Source: Dipteris shenzhenensis
Lineage: Eukaryota; Polypodiophyta; Polypodiopsida; Gleicheniales
Assembly: GCA_047967505.1 (NCBI GenBank)
Contig: CM106541.1
DNA length: 64,000 nt
Strand: one strand, 5' to 3'
Position 1 is the first letter of the stretch, and every line of letters begins with the position of its first letter. The position numbers and the translations under genes were made by a program. The notes beneath the pieces were generated by a model, which saw nothing but the letters and a program-made list of their open reading frames with translations, ran no database searches and was not told the origin of the DNA. Of the stretch, positions 20,781 to 31,700 are shown piece after piece.

Positions 20781-23435
20781 TCGGTGCGACCGACCGGTCT
20801 CGAGTGGTTCGCGTGCTGGAGCTTGCCACCCGCCCACTTAGAGAGCATTCCCGCAATGCCCGAGGTGAGGTCTGATAGAATTTAGCCTCAAACATCGGAC
20901 ACAATGTGAGAACACTGAGGAAATGTTGTTCTGCAAATTCCGGGGAAGGTTGCAGCGACTTTTTAGTGAAACCAGGATGGTGTAATTGGTTGAAATTGAG
21001 CAAAAACATACGTACTCCTACTCTTGAGTCAATCGAAAATTCAAGGACGTGATAATCAGTAACGTGGGAATGCCCTCTTATGCGCCTTCCCAACCATCAA
21101 GGGAAGCCGCAATGCCTGACTATTTACTGCCAACACGTTGCCTTTAATAGGTGACCGTGACGAATTCTATCGGTTCAACTGGTCTTGTAAACGAGCAACG
21201 GCCTTGATGGTTTCAAGGGAGTAGGAAATCGGCGGTGTGAGATGGCTGCCAAGAGGAAATTGGTGCACCGATAGGCTTGCTGATTGTCGTCCATGACAAC
21301 TATCATCGCGTGTCGAGTCATTATCGATGGCGTGTGATGCATGGTGACAATGGTGATGGGTTGTGCCTCAAAGTGGTCCTCATAAAGCAACTGGTCAGTT
21401 GTGTACGGGAGCCGGTCACAGTTTGTGTCAATTTGTTCTTATCATTACGAAAAAAGTTTTGATCAAACAGTCGGGAATAAAATTCATGCAACAACCGTAG
21501 CCGTTAACCAAGGGGCAACAAAAGAAGAAGCACAAGTACAAGCTATGAGAGACAGCCATTGGATAAAATTTGGGAAAGGCCTAGCCTCTAGGGAAGCCTT
21601 ACACTAGAATCGCCACATCACACCCCCTCCTTTCTCCCCTACTCCCCCCTAAACCTCCACCCTGTTTGATCTTTTGCTGGTTTTTGTAATTTTGCTTGTC
21701 TTGCAATTTGAAATTTCACGTGTCATACAATCTATTCGAAAATCCTTTAGTACCTCAATCAAAAAGTCCAAAAAAATCCCAATAACAAAGGCTATTTAGG
21801 ATTTTGCCCATCAAAATTATTTACTCGGGTTAGGTCAAATATTTGGTCTACATCTCAACTTTGCTTGTCAAGTCCCGCATCATTATTGCCTAGAGTTTGG
21901 TGGCTATTCTACTAGTAACATCTTAAAATTCTCAAGTGTGAGGCTTTAGCTTTTATTCAAATCAGATTGCAACAACTCTGGATAGCAAATATTTTTCCCC
22001 TTACTGGGGGGCTCAAGAAATTGCAATAAAGCTTGTTGTGTAAAATAGGCTTCTCATGTCAGCCAATCACCTGTCCCAACAAGCTCCTCGCAAGAATAGT
22101 GGCTTTGTCATCATTCCCCACATCATCCCCTCCTAGGAAATTAGCCTCCCATGCCTTGATGTCGCTTCATGTGCACATGTCCTTGCATTCATCAGATAAT
22201 GACATTAGCCCCACATCAATCCATGAATCAATCAGAGGATAACATGACACCTTTTCCAACGAGAACATTGTGAGCAATACAGCCACCCTCCGCAAGGAAA
22301 GAGCTAACGTCAAATTCCAAGAGAGGGTGGAGAGCTCTCATGCACCAATAACTCGTAGGCTGCAAAGGTGTAGTTCTACTCCAATAACCAATAGGATTTG
22401 ATAGTCACACTTGATTTTCAATCAACCTTTGACTTTGACACATTCATCTTGAAATGACCAATCTAGCTAAGCCAATTAGAGCACATTCATCACTTGCAGG
22501 CCACCTTCCATCTGTATGTCCACCTTACAACTTCAGATCACATGGTGACTTGGATGCCACATTCCGTGTGTGAACCACCTTCAATTGTCATTCTAGTCAA
22601 CAAACAATAGCATTTGACAACCACCTTCAATTGTCATTCCAGTCCAACAAACAACAGAATTTGATAGTCACTCAACTATTGCTAAGCCCTAGATTTTGAC
22701 AAATTCGTCCCAATAACCAACCAGCTAAGTCCCACTAGGAGATAATATTGGAGCACAAATGGAAATCCACCTTCCATTTGTGCATCCAAGACATTGATTT
22801 AGATCAAGGGATGACTTGGATGTCACATCCCATGTGCGAGCTTGACAACCTACCTTCATGTCTTTAGAGGAGCAACAAAGTCTAAAAAACCTTAAGTGGC
22901 TTAAGGGTCTCATGTGGAACAAAGGCCTTAAAGCACATGGTACATATCAAAAGAATATGTTGAGTTGTCTCTTTAATTATATGAGATCTTCTTTTTGAGT
23001 TTATCTCTCCTTTTATGTCGTATGAATTTTGTAGGTAGTAACAAATTGGTGACCCAAATTGATAAGGAGTGGGGGAGAGGGAGATGTTGCTCGAGATTTG
23101 TGGTTGATATCAAGGTGTTGAGTGGATCCTTGCCATGGTGAGGCATGCTATAGGCCTCCTTTCAAGCCTTTGAGACTTCTAGCCATTGTTGTTGGTGCTA
23201 CGCTCGTTTCCTAGCTTGTGTAGTCTATAACTGGCTCGTGCTCTTCCTATTTGCTATAATTGGCTTATGCTCTTATTACGTGTTAGTTGATACTTATGTC
23301 TGTAAAGAAGATGTGTTAGTTCCATATGAGACTACTAAATGATTTATGGATTTTACAAGCACTTTGAGGCTTTCTATATGCAATGCCTTAGGTTGGTGGA
23401 GCTTTTGTATGCTACAAAAGAAAATAAGTCACTCG
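20781..23435. other. Intergenic, no gene recognised
   Basis: Upstream flank of the glucosyltransferase gene. The first 400 bases are still CpG-rich; beyond about 21.6 kb it becomes AT-rich with only short frames. A small direct repeat of about 46 bases (ccaccttcaattgtcatt, near 22575-22670) and diverged echoes of it near 22770-22850 are the only structure I see. Confidence 0.5.
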
Positions 23436-23439
23436 AATT

Positions 23440-23870
23440 AAGTCCCCCCAATTGAAAAGAATTTAAAAATATATTAAAGGAGGGAGGGAAGGGTTGAAAA
23501 AGGCAAGCGGAGGGGTAAGGAAGAGGAGTGGTTAATGAGGGAGTCCCTCTATATATGATTATTTATAAAGGTACCGATTTAAAACCCTCTTACTATACTT
23601 CTTTCACAACATCTTGTGTAGCATCGTGGAATGACCCTATGAGTGAGTATAATATATCTTGAGTTCAAGTCCGTCCTTTGCATGAAGTTTGAAGCTATCC
23701 CTTTGACCTGGGCTAGTCCATCCTCCGTTAAAAATAAATGTCTTTTTTATTACATTTTTTATTGGGTAAAGTTATGGAATAATTTGTTGAAATTAAGGAC
23801 CCTTAGAATAGGTAGATGGGAACTATTGATGACAAATCTAATGGAGGAATCATGTGAGAGGTAACAAGGG
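23440..23870 (+). repeat. SINE-like dispersed repeat, copy 1
   Basis: About 430 bases. It contains a tRNA-like internal segment with an A-box-like tagcatcgtgg (about 23612) and a B-box-like gagttcaagtcc (about 23662), followed by tttgcatg and a shared tail. Copies in both orientations lie at 24.7-25.97 kb. The tRNA-like boxes are in the middle rather than at the 5' end, so it may be a composite. Confidence 0.6.
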
Positions 23871-24689
23871 CTATTAATACTTAGCTATGCCTTTGCAAAC
23901 GTCTATGCTCTTCAGTGTTGCATGGCTTAATCTCTATAAGCTCATGGTGTTACACAAGAACCATAGCTAGTTGTTCGTGAGTTCATTTGATAGTTCTTCT
24001 ATAGCTATCAATGTTTCCCTTTACACAAGTGCTAAAAGCATGTCGACCAAAAACTTCAAATCTCCTATTGCACTTCACACTTTCAACACATGAGGTGTAT
24101 TGGGGGCTCCTCCATATGGCAAGGAGTTTGCCCATACCTTTGTTCTAAGCCTCAATGGCCTTCTAGTAATGTCACCCAAACTCTCACAAAGCCATACCCA
24201 ATCAATTTGGCTTTGGTGATAATGGTGACATAGACTCTCACAACTTGGTTCACATGGAGAGTCTATGTCCTTAGGTGCTCAGTAATGGCACTATCTAGTT
24301 AACTCTCAAACATCCTTGCAAGACTATAGACCTTATTCATACTCTCAAAGGTGAACTTTGATACATAAATCACTTTTCACAAAACTATGCACTACACAAA
24401 CACAATAAAAAAATATTCAATACTAAAGAGCTTGCCTAATCAATTGACATCACTACCTAACAACAAATTTTAGCCTAGGGTCTCGACGTGCTTCACCATT
24501 GACCTCATAACCTTGCTATTATTTAACTTTTATGGAGCAATTTTTAATTGCATATGCCCTATTCCCCTTCCCTCCGCTGCTCTTTCCCACTCCCTTCCAA
24601 GTCAAGCACCCTTTCCTACTAAAAAAATAGAAACTCTTAGCTTTGACAACATCTTCATGTAGCTTAGTGTGGTAAGACCTCATTAATTT

Positions 24690-25135
24690 GCTCTCATTAA
24701 TAGTTATCTTATACCTATTCTAATGGACCTTAATCTCAAAAAACTATTCTAGGCCTTAATTTTTAAATCTAGAAATAAATCTAATTTCTTAGGTGAAAAA
24801 ATGGAGTACCCCTATTAAGCTAAGGTCAAAGGATCAGCCTCAAAATTTCATGCAAAGGGGGGTTTTAAACTCAAGACATCCATTGCCCACTTACAAGGTC
24901 TTACCACTAGGTTACATAAAAATTTTGGAAAATAAGAAAGATATAAGGGTTTCAAATTGTCAACCTCATAAATTAAAGGGGAAGGGGGGCCCCTTCTCAT
25001 AATAGAGGGATGTCCTCATTGATTTGTTTACCTCTACCCTTGCCTTTCCAACCCTCCCCTCCTACCTTTTCATATAGTGAATACATTTTTGAATTCTTTT
25101 GAAGTTGGGGGGAAATTTTGGCTCCCCCTAATTCC
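24690..25135 (-). repeat. SINE-like dispersed repeat, copy 2 (inverted)
   Basis: Reverse complement relative of copy 1. Read on the minus strand it has taacctagtggtaagacc (A-box-like, about 24895) and gagtttaaaacccc (degenerate B-box), followed by the shared ctttgcatg and tail. A plus-strand head of the same family (tagcttagtgtggtaagac, near 24660) abuts its lower end. Confidence 0.6.
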
Positions 25136-25189
25136 TTATAGGTTTGTTGATCTATACTTGCCATGTACTTAATCTAAAAGCCCTTAATC

Positions 25190-25670
25190 TCAAAAAATTG
25201 TTCCATACATATAACTTGACCTAAGAGACATGTAATTGAAAAGGCCTTTATTTCAGTGGAAAAATGTAATTGATTTCTTATGTGAAAGGGTGGAAATACC
25301 CAATGAAGCTAAGGTACAAGGGAGATTAAAAATTTAATGCAAAGGGGGGACTTGTGATTGATTTCTTATGTGAAAGGGTGGAAATACCCAATGAAGCTAA
25401 GGTAAAAGGGAGATTAAAAATTTAATGCAAAGGGGGGACTTGTGAACTCAGACATCCTTTACTGTCTCATGTTGTCATTCTGCTAGGCTATAAGAAGATG
25501 TTTTGAAAGAAGTATGGTAAAATGGTTTTAAATTATTTTTCTCGTAAATAAAAGGGGGAGTGGTCCTTCCCCTCACAAATAGAGGGACTCCTCTCTCTCC
25601 TTTTTACCCCACCGCCCCACCCTTTCTTTTCCCACCCCTCCCCTCCTCTTGTTCCACTAATCAATACATT
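25190..25670 (-). repeat. SINE-like dispersed repeat, copy 3 (inverted), internally duplicated
   Basis: Minus strand: tagcctagcagaatgac (A-box-like, about 25488), gagttcacaagtcc (B-box-like), then the shared body. The body carries a perfect-period 88-base tandem duplication (25269-25444). Confidence 0.6.
25269..25444 (+). repeat. Tandem duplication, 2 x 88 bases
   Basis: Copies 25269-25356 and 25357-25444 start attgatttcttatgtg and end cttgtg. I see one mismatch (ggtacaag versus ggtaaaag), so it is recent compared with the host repeat. Confidence 0.93.
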
Positions 25671-25679
25671 TTGTATTTC

Positions 25680-25965
25680 TTTTCAATTGAGGGACCTATA
25701 TTGGTAAGACGTCATGAATGGGTGATAGATGTCTTAAATTCGAATCCCCCCTTTGCATGGAATTTTGAATCCACCCCTTTAACCTTAGCTTAATTTGTGT
25801 ACTCCACCTTTACACTTAATAAAGCTCGATTGATAAATAAGGGCCTTTTCAATTACCTTTCTTCTTAAGCTATATGTATGGAATATTTTTTTAACAATAA
25901 GGGCCTTTAAAATATGTACATGGGAAGTATAGATGAACAAACTAATGAAGGAATCTGGTGAAATC
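25680..25965 (+). repeat. SINE-like dispersed repeat, copy 4
   Basis: Plus-strand copy with ttggtaagac and an excellent B-box core attcgaatccc (about 25738), then ctttgcatgg and a tail similar to copy 1 (aagggcctt, gtacatgggaa, actaatgaaggaatc). Confidence 0.6.
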
Positions 25966-26514
25966 CAATAGGGGGTGTTGGTTGAACAATTTACCCATAA
26001 AGGTGCTAACCTAAGTATACTTGTAACAATGGTTAAAAAGTCAAACAATATTATGCTCGTCTTCCACTTCTTATGTATTTGATTAATTCCAGAATTTCAA
26101 GCAACAATTGATACAAGCTCATGTACATCTCCTCCATGCACGAATCGGAGATAAGCCATACACACACTTTCCAAAATAGCTTGCCTTTTCTAGAAATAGA
26201 GTTTGCTTTTCCCACTATAGTTAATATGCTTAGGCTGTTCCAAAAATTAAAATATGTACATGAGCATTTGTAATTTCAAAAATTAGGCTTTTTGAAGTAA
26301 GCCTTGTTTATTCCCCACGTCACTGGTTGTGCCTTACGCACACAAAAATGTTTGCCGCTAATAGCCATCACCCTGATTAGTTACTCTTCCCCTAAATCCA
26401 CAATATCCATTAATAATGCAAATATTTCAAGCATAAGAAACCTTGGAGACAATCACCAATATTATTCAATCTTTCAGCATTTAAGCGATGCAAAATCAAC
26501 AAATCATACATGGA
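25966..26514. other. Intergenic, nothing recognised
   Basis: AT-rich sequence between the SINE-like cluster and the minisatellite. No gene or repeat recognised. Confidence 0.5.
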
Positions 26515-26790
26515 TGGTGCATGCATGCAACACATACCATCGCATGGTGCACACACTCTACACGTGCATAAAATCATACGAATGGTGCACACACTACTAC
26601 ACATACCGTCGTCGCGTAAGTGGTGCACACACTGCTACACACTCATATGGCCATAACCATATATATCCAGCCATGGGTATGGATGGTGCACACACTACTA
26701 CACATATCGTCGCTCATTGCGTAAGTGGTGCACACACTGCTACACACTCATCGAATAAGTGGTGCACACACTGCTACACACTCATACAAA
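26515..26790 (+). repeat. Irregular minisatellite with core TGGTGCACACACT
   Basis: Seven copies begin at 26515, 26545, 26583, 26621, 26684, 26726 and 26760. The core is tggtgcacacact(a/g)ctacaca, with spacers of variable length often containing cgtcg or cgtaag. Each core includes the palindrome gtgcac (modified in the first). The frame of 26304-26831 that crosses it is a Thr/His-rich artefact. Confidence 0.85.
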
Positions 26791-29324
26791 CAACAAGCAT
26801 ACACTGCATCACATGCGCGACAAAATGCTAGATCCCACAACTAAATACTGAAAGATTAAAAAATAATGGGATAATCCCAATTCTCATAGCATTGATACAC
26901 ACCCATTGCTAGTAAAAACTATTGAAACACCTTAACCATCCATTTCTCCATCACTCTCTAAGATATATATAATATGCACACTTCTCTATTCCAAAAAAAA
27001 ATTGACAAAATGGTATATACATAAACCTACTAAGGATTCCTAGTATGATGTTTACACTAGCCCTTACACTATGGCACATTCTACAACTATTTGTGCACAC
27101 ATTGCGCTTAGTGCAAATATTGCAATTTATGGTCTCAACACAAAAATACTATAATTTTGCCTTGAAAGGATGATCAATGGAAGGTTAGCTTTAATTCAAA
27201 CAAAACAACATTACTTAAGAAAAGTACTTTAGTAAAGTACTTCATGCATAGCAAGGCACTTTATCCATGTCATTAGCAGCTTGTATCTCAATCACATTGT
27301 TTTGGAATCAAACTCAATTAGCTTAATTGTCAAAGTATTAACAAATAGCTTGATTGTGAAGTCTTTCTTGGCCAAGTTATTTCTTGGCAAAAGCATGTTT
27401 TTATTTTTCCAAAATTGGGCAAGAATTACATCGTGTATTCTTTATTAGCATTCAAACAAATGCTAGAAGTACAAATTTTAAATTTAGGAAAAAATGGTCA
27501 TTAGGGTATCATTGCTCCATCCATGCTTAATTAACATGTATAGCTGCATTAAAAAACCATGTATAATGTTTTTTTAGATTAACAAGAAATAGCGACAAGT
27601 CAATGGGTTTGTAACTAAAGTAAAAATAGAATGCTATATCTACTGAATTGAAAAGTTTCCTAACTAAATTATTGAAGCTAGTTAGGCTACTCATTAAATA
27701 TCCACCCAAGTTCATGTTTAAATAACTATAAGGTTTGTAATATCTAGATTCAATAAAGCTTGTGTGGTATCTAATCTATCATTTTAATTCTTAAATAACA
27801 ATCCAGCTTGTGCTTATTTCCCAATTGGAAAATACATATTGTTTATTGATCAGAGGATTTAAAAATATAATCAAAGGCTTCTTTAGGATCAACAAGGCAA
27901 ATAAATATAGCTTCAAGCAAGTTACTATGAGGAACTCTCAATAGGATGAATAGCATGGCTCAAGAGCCATGAAATATGGAGTAAATAGATTAGCTCTAGT
28001 TATGGAATGTTTGAGAATGAAAAGCCAAACACATAGCACCATAACTATATATTAAAAACTAATGAGTAGGAAAAACATCTACTTGAACAAGAAGAGAGTT
28101 TGAGAAATGGGAGAACTAGGTAGACGTATGTTAGCTCATGAAGTCACAAAGTACATAGGGCCCTCATATAAGAACTAGAGTAGCGGGGGAGTAAGTAAAT
28201 CTAGAAATTGTGTTTCCTTTGGCAAAATGACAAAATGAACTATAGCACTACTACATAAATTTGTTTTTGATAAATATTTCTCTTGCTAAGGGTAACTATT
28301 AAAATTGGATAGAAGCATTACTATGTCAATTAGATTATCACTTGAACCAAGGACTAATTAAAGGGCTCTCGATGCTTGATGGCTCAACCTTTTGCTCCAA
28401 GCTTTCTTCGAAGAATTTGCTTCTATGTCTTATTATAAGATTAATGGGGACAAAACCATAGCTACTATTTAGATCCATTGGAGTAAATTGGTTGAGGTGC
28501 CTTAGCTTCAAATGGATTCAATATGGGCATATTATCATAAATCTTGGTTGTCTTGTCGGAATTAGAGTGTCATTGAATGCCAAGTTTGAATCATACGCAC
28601 ACAGAATGGTAGAAAAAATCTAGAGATGGGAGAGCAAAAGGCTACCGTTTGCTAGTAGATTCGTAATTTCCAAGCACATTTGTCATCCTTTACAGTATTT
28701 GTAATTTCAATATTCTCATTTTCAGTAAATGAACTTAAAAGAATAGATGGATGCATTCAAAATTCCATCTAGCAAGATCAATGGCATGCTACTATGCCGA
28801 AAGTGGCGGGTGGTGTTGGTCTAGAATCTATGTAGGACAAATGCAAGAGTTTGGTTGTAAAGCGGAAACTAAAACTTGCAACGATAACTCGACATGCCCA
28901 TGACCTTCTAAGAGTAGATACAAGACCTTGTAGGAGTCACTCCCCTCGGCCTCTATACAAACTAGAGTAGGAATGGTTTGAGCACCCAACACACCCTACC
29001 TAGTTTCAACATACATTTTTGGATGAGGATATTGACCCAACTTAAGAAGTAGATATGGAAAACCAACAAAAAAGGAAGATTTTGAAGCCAAGCGAGGTGA
29101 GGTTGAGTATCTTATAAATATGTCACCCCCAACAATGGAGCAACCGCCCTTATTTTATGCAGCTACTGTGTATGGTGGAGCAACTACTCGAAACTACATT
29201 GACAAAGGTACGCACTTATTACAAGCATACAGTGACTCTATGTCAACCATCTTATAAAAAGTGGATAATGCAACCAAGTAATGTAAATTATAGGCATATT
29301 ACTAATTTCCACAGTAGAAACTAG
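26791..29324. other. AT-rich intergenic sequence, no gene
   Basis: About 2.5 kb with very few open frames over 60 codons. No protein similarity or repeat structure that I can support. Confidence 0.5.
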
Positions 29325-29500
29325 CATGCTCATGAGCCATCGGCTCAAGTGGTAAGGTACTAGATCGATGCCCTAGTAGAGGCACCCTTATACTATTCCA
29401 ATCATGGATATGTGGCTTCTAGAGTCCCCAACCAAACAATGTGTAAGGGAATTGCAGATTCTAAGGCTTTCCCTATGGGAACCATAGCAACGAGTAGTTA
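29325..29500 (+). repeat. Possible tRNA-derived SINE
   Basis: Contains ggctcaagtggtaaggt (A-box-like) and, about 45 bases later, ctattccaatcatgg (degenerate B-box), then cccaaccaaacaatgtg. It is not the same family as the copies at 23-26 kb. No target duplication seen. Confidence 0.35.
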
Positions 29501-29906
29501 CCGACACATCCATTCTTAATTTGCACATAGCATGCCTGGACCTGAAGGCTAGGCCGTGCTCATTAGCCCACTAGACCTCCTACATACAAAATATTATACG
29601 CCCACCTTGAAGAGGAAACTTGTAGCAGCAACAACAATAGCAGTAGCTCCACCTTGTAAGCAATGCAAACATGCTTCTAGCTAAAGATGTTCCTCCAACA
29701 ACCCTTTGATGTTTGAACAGAGGCTAGAGTGAGTTCATAAAATTTGAATGTCAACCCTTGAGTTAACAATTGGATTTGGTGAGGTCATTAGAGCTTAGGT
29801 CAAGCGACCTTAGATCGAGACCATGCAAGAAAAGGCAAAAAGGATTCGGGTTACACCAATAGGAGAAGCGGTGCACCTCCAAACTTTGTAGAGAGATACG
29901 AAGCCA

Positions 29907-30035
29907 AGGAGCCCCTCTGAATCAATTAGCAATAGTGGTCTAGGAGCCCCTCTAAACCAATTAGCAATAGTGGTCTAGGAATCAACTAGGAGCCCCTCTA
30001 AACCAATTAGCAATAGTGGTCTAGGAATCAACAAG
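29907..30035 (+). repeat. Three-copy tandem repeat, 35 and 46 bases
   Basis: Units start at 29907, 29942 and 29988 with aggagcccctct and include caattagcaatagtggtct. The second and third units carry an extra aggaatcaac segment. Non-coding. Confidence 0.88.
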
Positions 30036-30449
30036 GATGATTTATGAAGGCAATTAGCTTGACCACTGTAGTCTAGGCAGAGAGTTTGAGTATATGGGAA
30101 GTAGAGTGTGAGTCGTTATGGGATTTTGACCCGACTAGTCATGTTTTGGAGTGTAGAGGCTACGAAGGTAGAGTCTAAGATGCTAGCTCATAGTCTTAAG
30201 TTTAAGCCAAGGGGGGAAGAAGTGAGTAGAGAGTGATATATCATAGTTCATAGCCACAATATATTTTTATTCACGGACATCTCGAAATCAATACATCTAC
30301 TTATATTGGATTGTGTTATATTCCTATTTTACTCGAATTTCCACTTGAGTGAGATAAACCCATCCTCATATGGTTGGCCCATTGTTGACTCCTAGTTGAC
30401 ACAAGAGCTTGACTAAGAGTGAGACAACCAAATGCTCGGGTTGGCTCAG

Positions 30450-31700
30450 AAGCAGGTAGCCAAGAACCAAGCAATGAAGTCCTAGTTGCCCTATGAAATC
30501 CCAACAACAACAAAAAAAGCATATAGTTCGACCTAGTTACTGAGTCACGTGCACTCACATGCTTTCACTTAAACACATAGACGATTGCATGAGTAATTAT
30601 GCCGCACACTTTCATTCCACACTCTCAAAGCATGTGTAAAAACAAGATCTCTCACAATACACACACAATTGTCATACCTACATGCCAACTAATCTAATGA
30701 TCAATGGTACATCATATGAACACAAATGCAAGTTCAGAAACAATGCCGCCACTAAAGAGGATGCGAAGAAAGAGCCCACCGCCTCAGCCACGAGAACCCC
30801 TCCAGAGTTCACAACCATCTATCAACCAAGGAGACCATAGGCATTTACGGTTCAGAGTGATAGCTCTAAGGAGAATCATGTGCATGACATGGAAACACAA
30901 GAAGAACAAATGCCACCCCAGTCACCACTGGCCTACACAACCATTCATGGGGCCTAGTCCTTGGAGCTTGTGTGGCACCTACATCGATCTATGCTCTTTC
31001 CAATGCAATACTTAGAGCAAAGGGGTCTGGGTAGTTTGTATGAGAGCCCAAAATCCTTGGAGGACAGTCCTACAATGACCATGTACATTAGGGACTTTCT
31101 CCATTCTTACCACTCCAGTGATGCATAGGTTGGCAAGCATGGTACCATCACTATATATCAGAGCCAACTCAAGGTGCAAAATACCCTACAAGGCCTGCCA
31201 ATGCTAAATTTCTCGCAATACAACCTCTCCTCGCCAAGGGCACCAAGTTCCATAGGGATGGGATATTACTTCGCACCATCATTAACCCTCGACTCAAGGA
31301 AGCAACACAATTCCTATCCACAATCTTGGGGGTTAAGTGCGGCAAAATTCGATCCCTCCCACTCCGCAGATTTGTTTTGCTAAGTAGGCAGCTAAAGCAA
31401 GACTGGATCCAACACTTAGTCATCTTCTTCACAAAAAAACTCGATGGTTCATCAAGCCAAAAATGTAAAATTCCACACTTATAGGATGCAATCATCAATA
31501 AAGAGTTACAAGAACGAGAAATGACTCAGCCCCAGTCACCAAAACCTATTGAGGAGTTAGACATTCTCTTCTCACCAGCATGGGAGCCATCACCAACTTC
31601 TCCTACTATCACATTGGCAAATGCAGATACCTCAGAAGAAATGCCTATTCTGGAGGTTGGAGGAATTGCCTACCTAAGTCCATGTTGACACAGAGAAAAC
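30450..31700 (+). pseudogene. Retrotransposon accessory ORF remnant, left arm of inverted repeat
   Basis: This is a diverged inverted copy of 33890-35030. It encodes, with several frameshifts and stops, a protein with INQGDHRHL then RFRVIALRRI and CMTWKHKK, then (in other frames) SQPSPVTK and KCRYLRRNAYSGG. It is not gag or pol. In the right arm the same ORF follows a gypsy pol, which is why I assign it to a retrotransposon. Function unknown; no intact frame remains. Confidence 0.55.

Noticed and set aside
26515-26790. CRISPR-like appearance of repeated cores with variable spacers
   Set aside because: Eukaryotic context, spacers share words with each other, and there are no cas genes; it is a minisatellite.
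26304-26831. 175-codon His/Thr-rich frame
   Set aside because: It owes its length to the GTGCAC minisatellite; no ordinary protein composition.
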